Assembly (NCBI GenBank): GCA_013368325.1
Contig: JAACJK010000114.1
Span: 558,001-622,000, forward strand
Direction: 5' to 3'
DNA length: 64,000 bases
DNA from: Ephemerocybe angulata
Taxonomy: Eukaryota > Basidiomycota > Agaricomycetes > Agaricales > Psathyrellaceae
Shown in pieces: positions 19,135 through 29,996 of the stretch. Position 1 is the stretch's first letter. Every line of letters starts with the position of its first letter. The notes beneath the pieces were generated by a model. That model was not told where the DNA came from. It ran no database searches and worked only from the letters and a program-made list of their open reading frames with translations. Made by a program: the position numbers and the translations under genes.

Positions 19135-21249
19135 CTGTCAAGGAAGCTATGTTTCCCACTAAGCTTTTATCCTGATGCAAAAATGTGATTTGTGACATCC
19201 CCATCTCCCACGCTCGCAGTCTTCTCCTACTACGTCTCCCTACATTGGGGATCGTTGGCCAGCTGTAATAATCGTACACAGGGGTCAGAGAGATAAGTAT
19301 TATCTCGTTTAAGCCAATCCGAAATGCTAAACAGGCTACGCAGTAAACGAAACTCCAATAGCAACGGATGCGCGAGTTACCAAAACACAGATAGCCCGCT
19401 CGCCCGCCCACCCCGACTTGAGAAAATATTGTTATTCTCTGACGTATTTGGTCAGGAAGTACCCGCCGATTTAAGGCAGGAGTTCCGCCCCATCTGAGAC
19501 TGGAGTATGACGCATGATCCCGGTGCCAAGCTCTCTAGGATGTTTCTCCCAACAATTCTCCCGCCGCATCCTGGACATTGCATGCAATCCCCCGGGTGAG
19601 GGTAGCAGGTTGCCCTCACCTCAGCTTTGGATATCATACGGAGACGGGGCAGTTTACTTTCTCATATTGTAGGTCCACCCCTCTACAGTGAGAATCAAGG
19701 TGTCGCAGTGTTTGCCACGAGCAGCAAGTCAATGAGTGATTCTAAGCGCCATCAATAACCTACCGACGGCCGTTGCACGTGGCGCGCGATGGGCGCTTGT
19801 CTGTGGTTCAGCGCCAGGCTTGGGAGATTCGCTATTCCATATACCTAAATTGATAGATAAAAAATACATCAGTCTCCCTCCCAATCCCTACTTGTTCCAG
19901 CGTAAATCTTCAACATATTATCATGCCACAGACGCAGAACAAACGCGCGAGATCTGGGGCAGGGCACTATCTGAGATCACAGCGGCACATGGTTTTATTT
20001 ACTTCTTCCAGTCTTAGATGGGAGTGCTAGGTAGCGGCGATCAGGCTATGGAAGCTGGAGCTTGTGTGGAGCAGTGGTCTATGTTCTGATAGATTCAGAA
20101 GCGCGGAATTTGGCTCTACCGGATCTGAAGACTTTCCCGCTCGATATTCGCAGAAGAAATAGAGGGCTCGAGAAGATCGAACTCGAGGCCGCATATTATT
20201 GGCGCTGGTTTCTCAAATTCCCGCCAAGGTACTATGCTCGTTTGCGGATAGTGCAAAAATTTCCCAAGTCATTGCCAAGTCATTCCTGGCAAGCTCCTGG
20301 GTTCCCGAGCCAGCTATAATAATAGCATCGTCAATATATTCTTGGGTACTCTTTCGCCGTGAAGGGTAAGGTAGATGTCGGGCGAATGAGATTGCCCTAA
20401 GTCCGGTCTGCGGATTTAATCCCACTAACCATTCACGTGGGGAGATACCACATACTCTGTGCGTACTTCTCTTTACGTGCGCGGTGCGCCAGAAATCCAA
20501 CGGGGATGGTTAGTTGTAATCTCGAGCAGTGAGTATCCATCCAATATCTAAAGCGGTACCAGAACCTTCGCCTGTGAAGCCGCCGATACATACCGTTCCT
20601 TCCATTTATACACCCCCACCTATCGAATCCTCATTAGAGTGGGAGGAAATGGTTCGTGGAAAGCTCCTGACTATAGATAACTCTCCTTCTAGAAGGCGAT
20701 ATTCAGGGTTCATTCAATGTTTCTGGAAAGGGAACTCAGAACAGTGCCAGTTCGCCGCTGCGCTTCGGGTTCTAACATTGTCAATCAATTATATCAATAA
20801 TCTTCCAAGAATCTTCGCACCCTAAAAAATGAGGGGGTATCTTAGAATCTCAATGAATCTCCGCCCTTCTTGCGTCCGAAATCTGGGCTGTATGATTCGA
20901 GTCACCGAAAACGCTGCTGAAGGCGGGCTATAAAAATCGGAACCTCGACCCTCACCTGTTGTATTGCCTCTCAGCCCACATTTAATTGTTTGTTTCCCGT
21001 CGGCATGTACAGTAGAGACAATAGTATACCCAACCCTTAGAGCCAATCCTAATTTGCGCTAAGGGTTGGTAATACTATGGTATCTACTCGATGCCGCGCG
21101 CCTAGAGACGAGCATGTGGCGCTGTGGGCAATGGGGTATCGTTAATATATAGTTTACCATTTACACCATTTAACTCATCCTTAGAAATGTTGTGAACGTC
21201 CACACACTGCGTGGTCATGGCAAGTATTCATACCGATTTTAGACGATGC
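19135..21249. other. Long intergenic region, no supported gene
   Basis: About 2.1 kb. It probably contains the missing 5' exon of the 18121 gene near 19200-19400, where the minus strand has an open but unassigned frame. A TAAGCGCC motif lies at 19743-19750 and a 20-bp inverted repeat at 21021-21078. No transposon ends or RNA gene seen. Confidence 0.5.
21021..21078. repeat. Inverted repeat, 20-bp arms, 18-bp loop
   Basis: Arms 21021-21040 and 21059-21078 pair at 18 of 20 positions (ATAGTAT and CCAACCCTTAG blocks identical). It could be a hairpin, a dimeric protein-binding site or the remains of a very small element. No target duplication was seen. Confidence 0.7.
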
Positions 21250-23698
21250 TCACGCCTGAGCCTCAAACCAAACTTCTGCACCCCCTTTTCCCCACCCCTC
21301 CGGCTCGCGCGAATCCAGACCCTCCTTCCCCCAAAACCCGTCCCTAAATGCGAGCCCCTCCTCACCCCCATCCGCTCCAGTCACCCATTCCACCGTGAAC
21401 GACTCGTCAAGCGTCCACATCATCGCGCCCTCATCCTCGCTATCAAGTTTCTCATCAACCCCATACCCAAGCCCAACTCCTTTCCCAAATTCCGCCCGCC
21501 GCCTTCCCGCGCCCGCATTCCCCCCCACGCGATATTCGAGCCCAAGCTCTGCCCTCCGATCATCATTTGTCCACACCACACTCACGTTGAACAGGTCCCC
21601 GCTCCAGTGCCGCAAGAGGAGATGCGTTCCGAACGTCCGCTGGAACGGTGTGATGTACGTTTCAGGCACGTCGTTCCCTGTTCCGTCTGAAGCGAAGGCG
21701 AGGATGCGGCGCGTGGAGGGAAGGGAGAGGACGGCGGTGCAATTTGCGTGCGGGTTTTCGTATTCTTGTCGGGGTCGGGTTCCCAGAGTGTCCTCCGTCA
21801 AAAGCGGTTGTTGTGGGTTATTTCCCTCATGCGCGAGGAGCGTCGAGGAGTGCGAGTTGTGAAGAGCACTGGGAGGAACGCGGCATGGGGTTAGACTACC
21901 ATATGTCGCATGCACGTACCTTCCTCTGCTGAGCTGGGAGAAAGGTTTGGACGGAGGGGCGCGAGGAGAAGGCGGGATCGTTGCGCCATCCTTTTTTGAC
22001 TTCTTGTACGCTTCCCAAAGTTTATGGTACCTGTATACTGTCAGTCGCGGTCTAGACAAGGTTACTAAATTTACACAAACCTTGAAGTCCAATTTACAAA
22101 CCCATCCCCTTTCGTCTTCTTCCCCGCGCCTTTACCTTTAGCGCCGGCGCCAAACACCAGCTCGTCCACGATCCGCCACTTCGCCGCCTCAAGCACAAAT
22201 CCTCCCTGCTCCCCGTCGTTGCTGAGCGTCACGACCCCCAGCCCATGTTCGGGGAAGCGCGCCACCTGCGACTTGAACCCGGGGTTGTTGCCCCCGTGTT
22301 CGATGATCTCCGTCCCGCGGTACGAATAGCGAAACTGACCTGCACCGTACGTGGAAGGGCTCTGGGAGCGAATTCAATCGTTGAGCGAAGAGAATTCGGA
22401 CGGACTCACGAGCTCGGGAAAGTCGGCTTTGCCGGCTGCGACGGTACGCCCGTGCGCGACGAAGTCGATCACCTCTGGCGGTACAACCGTCGCATTCGTG
22501 AACGGGTGACGCCCGCCGTTCAGAAGCATGGCGACCCATGTCGACTGGAAATCAGAATAAGCACCCGTGTCTGGGGTAGGAAATTGACGACGCACCAAAT
22601 CTCGCGCGCTCGTAATGACGCCTCCCGCGCCGGCCCAGGCCTTCTCCTTTCCTGGGGACCAGAAGTACGGCACGATGGCCTTTAGCGTACCGCCCACCCC
22701 GCGCGTAAAATCGCGTTTGTCCGCGAGGTGGCCTTGGGCCATGTGGGCCGATAGATCCCTATGCGGCCAAGCGCTCTCCTTTGCGTCGGAGTGCAACTCG
22801 ACCTGCGCAACGGAGTACGTGGAGGAGGTCATGTTGAGGGGCGCGAAGAGGTGTTGGGCGACGTAGGATTCGTAGGTCTGGTTGAGGAGGAGGGTGGGGA
22901 GGTAAGAGAGCGTTTCGTACATCAAGTTGTTGTACTGAAACGTCTCTCTGAATGTAGCGGAGGGTCGGATGTGTCGGAGGGTTTGAATCTTGAGGATATA
23001 TGGGTCGGTAAGTGCAGTGAGTATCCTGGTAGGGAACGCACCATTTCTTCCAACCCACCTGTCCGTTGCACGCCGCTGTAGTCATGCCGCGGCAACCCAA
23101 TTCGGTGGCTCAGCAAGTCTTGTATGGTCGCACATCGCTCCGCATCTTCATCCCATAGCTGCCAAAGATCGGGCCCGAATATGTCCCGCATCTTCGTCCT
23201 CCATCCCAGCTCCACCCCCCGGGACCTTCTGAAGTCCGCGGCAAGCGTCTCGTTCGACACGAGCAGCCCAACCGAGATTGCCAGGAAGAGTTTGCTGTTC
23301 GACGCGATGGCGAATAGGGTATCGGGGGTGATGGGGTTTTTCTTCATAATCCTCGTGTTTCCAGGTGGACTTGGCTCGCAATGCGTGGAGGCGACGCCGT
23401 ACGATCCGTACTCGATGCGCCATCCTGGATGCGACGAGTCAGTTACTGCCGCGTCCCGTTGGACCACGGCAACCGAAAGGCCTGTCGAATCCCATTCGTT
23501 TATCGCATTTTCAATAAACGTAGACGTCGATTTCGAAATCAAAGGTCCTCCCGAGATTTTTCGCGATACCTGGGTTGTCGGAGTCGCGTCGTCAAACGAG
23601 ATTGGGGGAAGCGAAGAGACAGAGAATGGTTCGAAATGTAGAGCCTGAGATGGACCAGCCAGGTATAAAGCCAGGAGTATCCAAGGAAGTTTCGCCAT
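21250..23698 (-). CDS. Secreted beta-lactamase-fold serine hydrolase
   Basis: Five exons: 23698-23042, 22988-22410, 22361-22081, 22030-21920 and 21868-21250, giving 748 residues. A signal peptide (MAKLPWILLALYLAGPSQA) is followed by a penicillin-binding-protein/beta-lactamase fold. The nucleophile motif is S133-N-S-K136, the YxN motif is Y238-N-N240, and the third motif is H434-G-G. Class C-like fungal homologues act as esterases or D-amino-acid peptidases; the substrate here is unknown. A C-terminal beta-rich domain (~500-748) fits the accessory domain seen in such proteins. Several NxT/S sites fit secretion. Introns were placed where splicing restores HIRPSATFRETFQYNN and the HGG block. An upstream Met at 23734 would mask the signal peptide, so 23698 is preferred. 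Confidence 0.87.
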
Positions 23699-24274
23699 CT
23701 TTCTGGGGACAAGATGGCGGTTGAGTTTGAGCAAGCGCCGGTAGGCGCCGGTGGTTGCCGTTGGTCCGGCATCGGCCGAAGCTTAGTAATAAGCGCCGGG
23801 TTCTTTGTTCCGCTGGCAGCTGGATCATGCATCTTGGAGATTCTTGGTCAGTAACGTTATCCAGGAAAAGGATGATATGGCCAGCCTTCGCCAAGCCTTC
23901 GCATCCCAGCTCCTTCGTCAAGCGTTCCGGGCGGCTTGTCGTGCTACATAAAAGGTGTGACTTTCATATAGATTACACTCTTGAACATGCTGACCGGCTG
24001 GAGAAACTGAAACTTCCAGCAGGTCGAAGTTCGTTGACGGTAATATCCGCCATCGTCTCCGTTCATGGGTTATTTGGGACACGATGAGCACGTAGCGAAG
24101 GTAATGCTTTACAAAACAAGCCAGAGAAGCCCCTCTACCACCACGGTTCTGTGGAGCACATTGCGATGATGGGCCGCCCTCATGATGATCCTCCTTGATG
24201 CAAACCCGGATTGCGAAGATGGTATGTTATCCTAGAAATCTGTAATACATATGGCATTGCTCCCTACCCCTAGG
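23699..24274. other. Intergenic
   Basis: Promoter of the hydrolase and 3' end of the next minus-strand gene. TAAGCGCC at 23790-23797. Nothing else seen. Confidence 0.6.
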
Positions 24275-25245
24275 TTATGGAATGTTGCTACTGCTAGTGG
24301 GTGTATCGCTTCTAGACTGTTGGTCGTAGATCTTCATCCCAGGCAATGTCGGAGGCTGATAAATTCCAGCACTCTGAAGGTTCAAATCCCCTGTCGTCTT
24401 TCTCCTGACCCGAACCACCCGAACTTTTCTCTTAGTTATGAACCACGACACTAGGGCCGATATTACAGCCACCAGCACGAGGGACCCCACGTACAAACCA
24501 GCAAACTCCGCCTTCGACAGCCCTACCAGGGATCTCGGCGAACTCAACGCCGAGTCCATTCTCGGCCCCGACGATACCGCAGCATTTGAGGGGAGCCTGT
24601 CGACACCATAACCTCCTCCCGTACCATGCGCACGTCTCCGTCTCTGCGGGCGTCCTGAGAATAAACGACCGCCGGGTCCCACGTTGCACCCCCGGCCTGC
24701 TGCCTCCCATTTCGGTTGAACGACGGTTGCTCCCACTGCTCCTGGAAGAGCTTCTCGCCCAACCAACTCTGGTCACTTCCCGTGTAGAAGACGTCGGGTG
24801 CCGCTGCCGACTCGTATTCGACCTGAGCGGCTACCGCTATCCCTGCGAAGTCCTTCAGGTTGACTCCGCGAAAGCCGATCACGAGGTTTGCGTCGTCGAC
24901 GGATGACGGGGTTGAGTTGGACTGGACGACCGGAAGTGGGACGTCGAACGCAAGTATTTGGTCCCATTTGTGGTGTGTATCCGCAGGTTGGATGAGTACG
25001 CCGTCAACGTACATCGCGAAGTAGTCGTCCCCAGCTACGAGGAGAGTGACATGAGAGGGGGAGCCCTTCGCGGATGGGTAGTTGAAGGTTTTCCGAAATG
25101 CCCGTTGCTCGCCGCTTGGTGAATATGGTGGGTCTCTTGCTTCGCGTGTCCATATATAACGTGCTTTTGTAACGAAGACATCGAGAAGTGCGATTTCGGA
25201 TTGTGTCAGTGTGCGGGTAGTTGATTGTGTGAGTGCGGCACTCAT
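24275..25245 (-). pseudogene. Membrane family member F1, frame changes before the TM segment
   Basis: From ATG 25245 the N-terminal domain is intact: TKARYIWTREA, EQRAFRKTF, GDDYFAMYVDG, HHKWDQ, DVFYTGSDQSWLGE and EQWEQPSF. After REEVMV (about 24600) that frame ends at 24544. The transmembrane segment (FAGLYVGSLVLVAVISALVSWF), the RKRK stop-transfer and the tail lie in a frame shifted by one, ending at 24275. Other members have no intron here, which favours a frameshift in the linker. A ~95-bp intron ending CGAAG, just before GCG GAG, would also restore frame. The tail lacks the PGRR/PPPPPF ending of other members. Confidence 0.7.
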
Positions 25246-25611
25246 TGCTGAGATGCTGTAGGGAAATAGTGAAAGGTTGAGTCAACGGGCAGCGAGGGAT
25301 TCGAGCTGCAGCATTGAGGGTAGCACGGGCAGTCTGTTATTGCAACAGCTTTTATTGAACCTTGTATCGTGGCAGGATGAAACACCTTGATTGCTCCTGT
25401 CATAACTTAGTCGACTCCGTAGTGATCTGACGATGGCGGCATAGCTTCAGCATCAAATTATGAGCGCCTATCAGAAGATTGCTCAGCTTAGGCGCAACTC
25501 GGGCAGCACGGGTCGCTACCCCGTCCGGCACTCTTTTTGTCCGGTCAAGGTATACTTAGACCAAGTACAGACTTCTACATGTCCTGAATTAATTCTACTT
25601 CTATTTACTGA
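25246..25611. other. Intergenic
   Basis: 366 bp with the promoter of F1 and the 3' end of the next gene. No feature recognised. Confidence 0.6.
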
Positions 25612-26859
25612 TTACAGGTACATATCTTCCAAGTCAGTTTCAATGTCGGCCGTTGTTTCGCTCCCAGGGGTTCCCTCTGAGCCTGAGAGCACTTCCCATT
25701 GCGGGACATCCTGTTCAGACCAACCGTTTACTTTCGAAGTTGAGGCCCTGGGGCTTCCTAATCGTATCTCATAACCTCTGGGCTCTTCAGATGCCCATCG
25801 AACCTTTTTCTTCCCTTTGTTCATACCTGAACATATCCTATACTCAGCGGAAGACTCCTTGATGGGACTTGGGACGTACTGGCAATTTCCGAGCTTCTCT
25901 TGGGTTCGTTGGTAGGCTGGGGAGTCTCATTTCCCCCTTCCCCTACCAAAACGCAGCCCCTCTTCCTCTTCACACACTCACGGCACCGCCCATAATTTGC
26001 CTCTCCAATCTCGACAAGAACTCGTGGACGACGGCCGCTCGACCGTTCCCTGAGGTTGCTGCGTGGAGGGATGGTGCCGCGGTAGCAATCCTTACCAGTT
26101 TCCTTGCACTGAGAGCATTTTGCCGCGACAGGCATTCGCTCCCAGTCTCTCTGTGCGATGACTAGGAGCTCGGACGTCCTGCGGTTCGAGACCGAGGGCA
26201 CGCCGTCGAGTGGGAGGAGCTCGCCGTCATCTGAGGGACAGTATTCTGACCCGGATGCGTCAGTGTCACCCTCCTCAAATGGCTCTGCGTGGCTTGACAC
26301 CAGTCTAGAGGCCGTTGGCTCCTCCCTGACGCAAAGTGCCCGCGGGCGAAGGATGATAGAGGTTGGATTACCGGTACCGGTGCTGGCTTTGGGGGTGGTA
26401 TTGTCACCGACGGCCGACGGTTTGTCGTGGTGCGAATCTTCAGAGTACTCCTTGCGATATATCCTATTCTCCCGAGACCACGACCTCACCTACAGCAGAT
26501 ACATCAGAGCTTTAATTAGTGTATGTTTTTCAAGGCATAGAATAGGGTAAGAATCATACCTCCTCCCTATCTCTTCCGTCCTCGACCCCAGCTTTAAAAC
26601 TTTCAATATCCTCATCATTTCTCACTCCCCTTCCATAGTCCAAAACTCTCCTCAACTTCTCGTCGTATCTTCTCTTCACGTCGTTGATGTCGGTTTCCAG
26701 CTCCTTTCTGAGCTCTTGCACCATGGAGTTGATATCACTGCCATGGTAGGTAGGTTGCGTGGTGGATGAGGCTTCCCCTCGATTTCTTTTGGCTGCAAAT
26801 GCGAGAGGCTTTAGAGGCTGTTGCAAGTAGAGTCCCGACGTAGTCGTTGTTTTTCGCAT
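25612..26859 (-). CDS. Cysteine-cluster protein 4 (long-linker Zn2Cys6-like family)
   Basis: Three exons, 26859-26560, 26489-25880 and 25826-25612, give 374 residues. Introns of 70 bp (GTATGA ... TGTAG) and 53 bp (GTACGT ... TTCAG) keep frame. Exon 1 encodes a coiled coil (~45-80, MVQELRKELETD). The cluster is C225-x2-C-x6-C235, a 33-residue basic linker rich in Arg, then C269-x2-C-x6-C279, preceded by the family Trp (RDWERM). The region between coil and cluster is acidic and Ser-rich. The C-terminus is acidic and ends LEDMYL, a faint echo of the GGLEY ending of members 2 and 5. It has the longest linker of the five. Confidence 0.78.
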
Positions 26860-27488
26860 AGGTATTTCGTAATGTTGTTAATATTTGTGACAAGTTAAAG
26901 TATAAAAGCTTCAAATTTTGTGTTGAGAGGCGTGCTGAGCGCTGAGCGCTGAGGCATGAGCATTGTATATATATGATTTTGGAAGGCATTATTGCCCCTG
27001 CGTGCAGAATACGCACCAGAAGTATTCCCACCGGTGTGCGCTTCGAGAAGTACAATTAGAAAAATGAGAAGCAAGCCTTGCGCCTAGGGACTTTTGCCCA
27101 TCGCCATGCAAGAAGAAAGGCGCCGGCACTATTCAGATATTATGTGCCAATGAAAGCACTACTATCAATAGAATCGAGCACACCCCAAATCCCTGGAGAT
27201 CTCTTCTGATCCCAGAGTACTATTCTTTGCTTAAAGATAGTGCGTCTTCGTTGATAGAATTCACGGCCTTCTGGCTTCGAGAACTGCTGCAACTCAGCGT
27301 CTGATGACGGATGAAAGAAGCGGCCACCAACTTGAATATACAGATATAGAGTTACATTTGCAAATATATGGTGGTGTTGCGGCTGGCTATTATCGAGCTG
27401 GAGCATGAATTTGTCCGCACATAGACTAGGGGTAAAAGTAATAGCAACAGCTTGATTGTTAAAGTGCATGTATCTACGGCCCACCCTA
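26860..27488. other. Intergenic between cysteine-cluster genes 4 and 5
   Basis: A minus-strand open frame (27526-27140) overlaps the 3' end of the next gene in another frame. It shows no family and is not called. Nothing else seen. Confidence 0.5.
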
Positions 27489-29027
27489 CTAGGGGTCGAC
27501 ATATTCAAGTCCGCCATCTTCCTCAACCTCGCCAGGGCCCATTACCTCACCCGAAAATAAACCTTCAAATTCAATCAGGAGCTCACCATACCCGACCCGG
27601 TCATTATTCCCTCGCATAATACCATCCCAGCTTCTACCTTCACCAAGTAAGCTGTCGCTAAACCCAAACGAGGCTGGCGCATCAGCGCCAGGGTCTTCCA
27701 CGCCGAGTTCCAGTCGAGTCTTCTTTGTCCCATCCCTCCGCCTAATATATTCCGAGCTCTCGTCCGAGCTTGGCGTCCTCTCGGCTCGCTGGCGCTTTTT
27801 CGCAGATTGAACAGGGCTGTTGTCAATGTCTCCGGACAAAGCTACGGAGCACTTCACCCTATTGATCAAGCACTCCTTGCACCTCCCATACACGACCTGC
27901 CCCACCCTAACCAGTACCTTCTCCAGTCGGTGACCCTCTTCCTTCCTTCCACGAAAACAGTCCCTCCCAAGGTCTCTACATCGAGTGCATATTCCAGCTG
28001 CTTCCTCCATCAACTCCCAGTTCGTGCGGTGTAATTTCTTCCATTCGCTGAGCCGTGAGGGGTGGTGCGAAAAAACTTTCTGGGCGGCTTCGATGGTCAG
28101 AACGCCCAGTAGTTGTGGCGAGGGCAGGTAGCTCGTATCGCTCTCGTACAATGCGCCCGCTTGGTAGTGGTGGGGACACTCGCTATTATAACAGTCTGAG
28201 TCCTCGGGGTTGGCCCAGGCGCACTTCACCCGTTGGATGTGCTCGTCGGTATCTTCAGTAACAGTTTGGAACGATGTATCATCATCCCCATCAAGTTCAA
28301 CGTCAGATTCCGATTCAGTCGAAGATTGCTGTTCTACATGTCAGCTGTGGTATGCTCATGATCATTCTGTACTCACCGTCGAAAGGCGCGGAACTCGAAG
28401 GTACAATGGAGCTCGCAGCCCCTTGGATCCATCTACCGTTGTATCATCATCCGAGTCCTCATTCTCGTCGTCTCCGTCATCCCCGGCTTCGTCACCTTCT
28501 GTCTCCCCTTCATCCTCCGTACTGTGGCTGTCATCAACACTGCTGCGTGAGACTTCCGACGCGTTGTCGAATTTCCGATTCGTCACCTCCCTTCTCAGCT
28601 GATCTTCAACTATTTCAATCGCGTGGTAGAGACCCTTCCTACCAGCTGTATATCCATCCCAAACGGCCAGCACCTCACGCTCCTCCTTCTCCTTGCTACT
28701 ACTATCTCGAACCCTCGTCTCAAAAATTCCCCTGGCTATCTCAAGAGTCAATCTACTGTCCACAGCTAACTCCCCAGCCAGGAGCTCTTCAAGAGCCTCC
28801 AATTGTTCTTCGGCACCCGCCTTTCGTTTTCCTATATATTTCCTTCGGATTGAATTCACTTCATGCTCCGCCTCCTGGCGATCCTCTCGGACCATTGATT
28901 CGAATGTCGTAAGAACCATTTTGAGCCCCTTCAGTGACTTTTCGTTAGATATTTGGGTGGCTAGATAGCCCGATGGTCCCGGTTTGGAGCGAATAGACAT
29001 CAAGGTAGTCGCGATGAGAGTATGCAA
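27489..29027 (-). CDS. Cysteine-cluster protein 5 (long-linker Zn2Cys6-like family)
   Basis: Two exons, 29027-28377 and 28328-27489, joined over a 48-bp intron (GTGAGT ... AACAG), give 496 residues. A second Met at 29000 would give 487. Exon 1 is largely coiled coil (LTTFESMVREDRQEAEH onward) and ends in a very acidic run. Exon 2 has an extra C/H-rich patch (KCAWANPEDSDCYNSECPHH), then the family Trp (NWELM), C-x2-C-x6-C, a 25-residue linker (the shortest) and C-x2-C-x6-C (CKECLINRVKC). A basic KKRQR segment follows. The acidic C-terminus ends EEDGGLEYVDP, matching member 2. It is the largest member. Confidence 0.78.
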
Positions 29028-29996
29028 TTCATCACAAATATGCAGTTTGTTCTATAGTTGCCCTTAGCTTTCTGAATGCAGCATAAAACTCTCACTAGAG
29101 AGTCCCTAATTATTTAGAAGACTTCTCTGTGTCGCAGCGTGTAAGCCTCTCACCTCGCCGTCATCTTCGACTTCGCGAAGTGTGACTGCTTCCTTGCTGC
29201 CAGCCAGGCTGGAGAACATCACGGCACATACCAGATTGGGCTACGGCAGTAGCATTTCCCAGCGGTGTCGGTAAATAAGAGACTATGGTGTTCAACTAAG
29301 CTAGCTACGAGGGCGCACCGCGACTATGCGCCAAGGTACTTGACTTAAGCGCCGAGATAAGCGCCAAGGTCCTGTTCTACTGTAAGTAGCTGTCACGCAA
29401 CATCTCGGCATCAAAGGTAATTCCATAAGTCTTTTTTTTCGTTAGTTTTTATTATTCTCAACGGACAGCTTCGCCTCCAAATCAAGTTGATCTCGGGCAC
29501 GTCCCAGGCTGATCCCCTATTCGTGTAGTCTATTTTCAAGAGCATACTCAAGCTCAACATTTCTGCGGCAGAAATCATTATTTCGACGGTCGTCGTACCA
29601 TGTCAAATGAAATGACTCGCCATCCATACATGCTGCCCACATGTCATGTATGTATGTCCTATTGATGTCCTAGGGACCTTACTATTTGCGTCTATTACAC
29701 TGTATAAGACCTAAATCTAAAATCATTGAATTTAAACGTGTGTCTTCAATGTGATCAAGTCATTCAAGGAACATCCAGTCCGAAACAATAGCCAAGGCCC
29801 TGGATAAGTTGCGCGAGGTGTGGGCGCTAAGAAATGGGAATGTCCGAGCGGAGTTTATGGCGGACTTAGTTAAGCCAATTAAATGGCGGCGCGCCGCGTC
29901 GCGTCCCCACCGCCTTTTCTTCCCTTCCTCCACCTTGTCGCCCGTTCCAACTTTTATGGATTTCATGACAGATACAAAATTATATAGAGTCATACG
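29028..29996. other. Intergenic, divergent promoters
   Basis: About 970 bp between outward-facing genes. Two TAAGCGCC motifs only 12 bp apart (29346-29353, 29358-29365). No gene supported. Confidence 0.55.
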
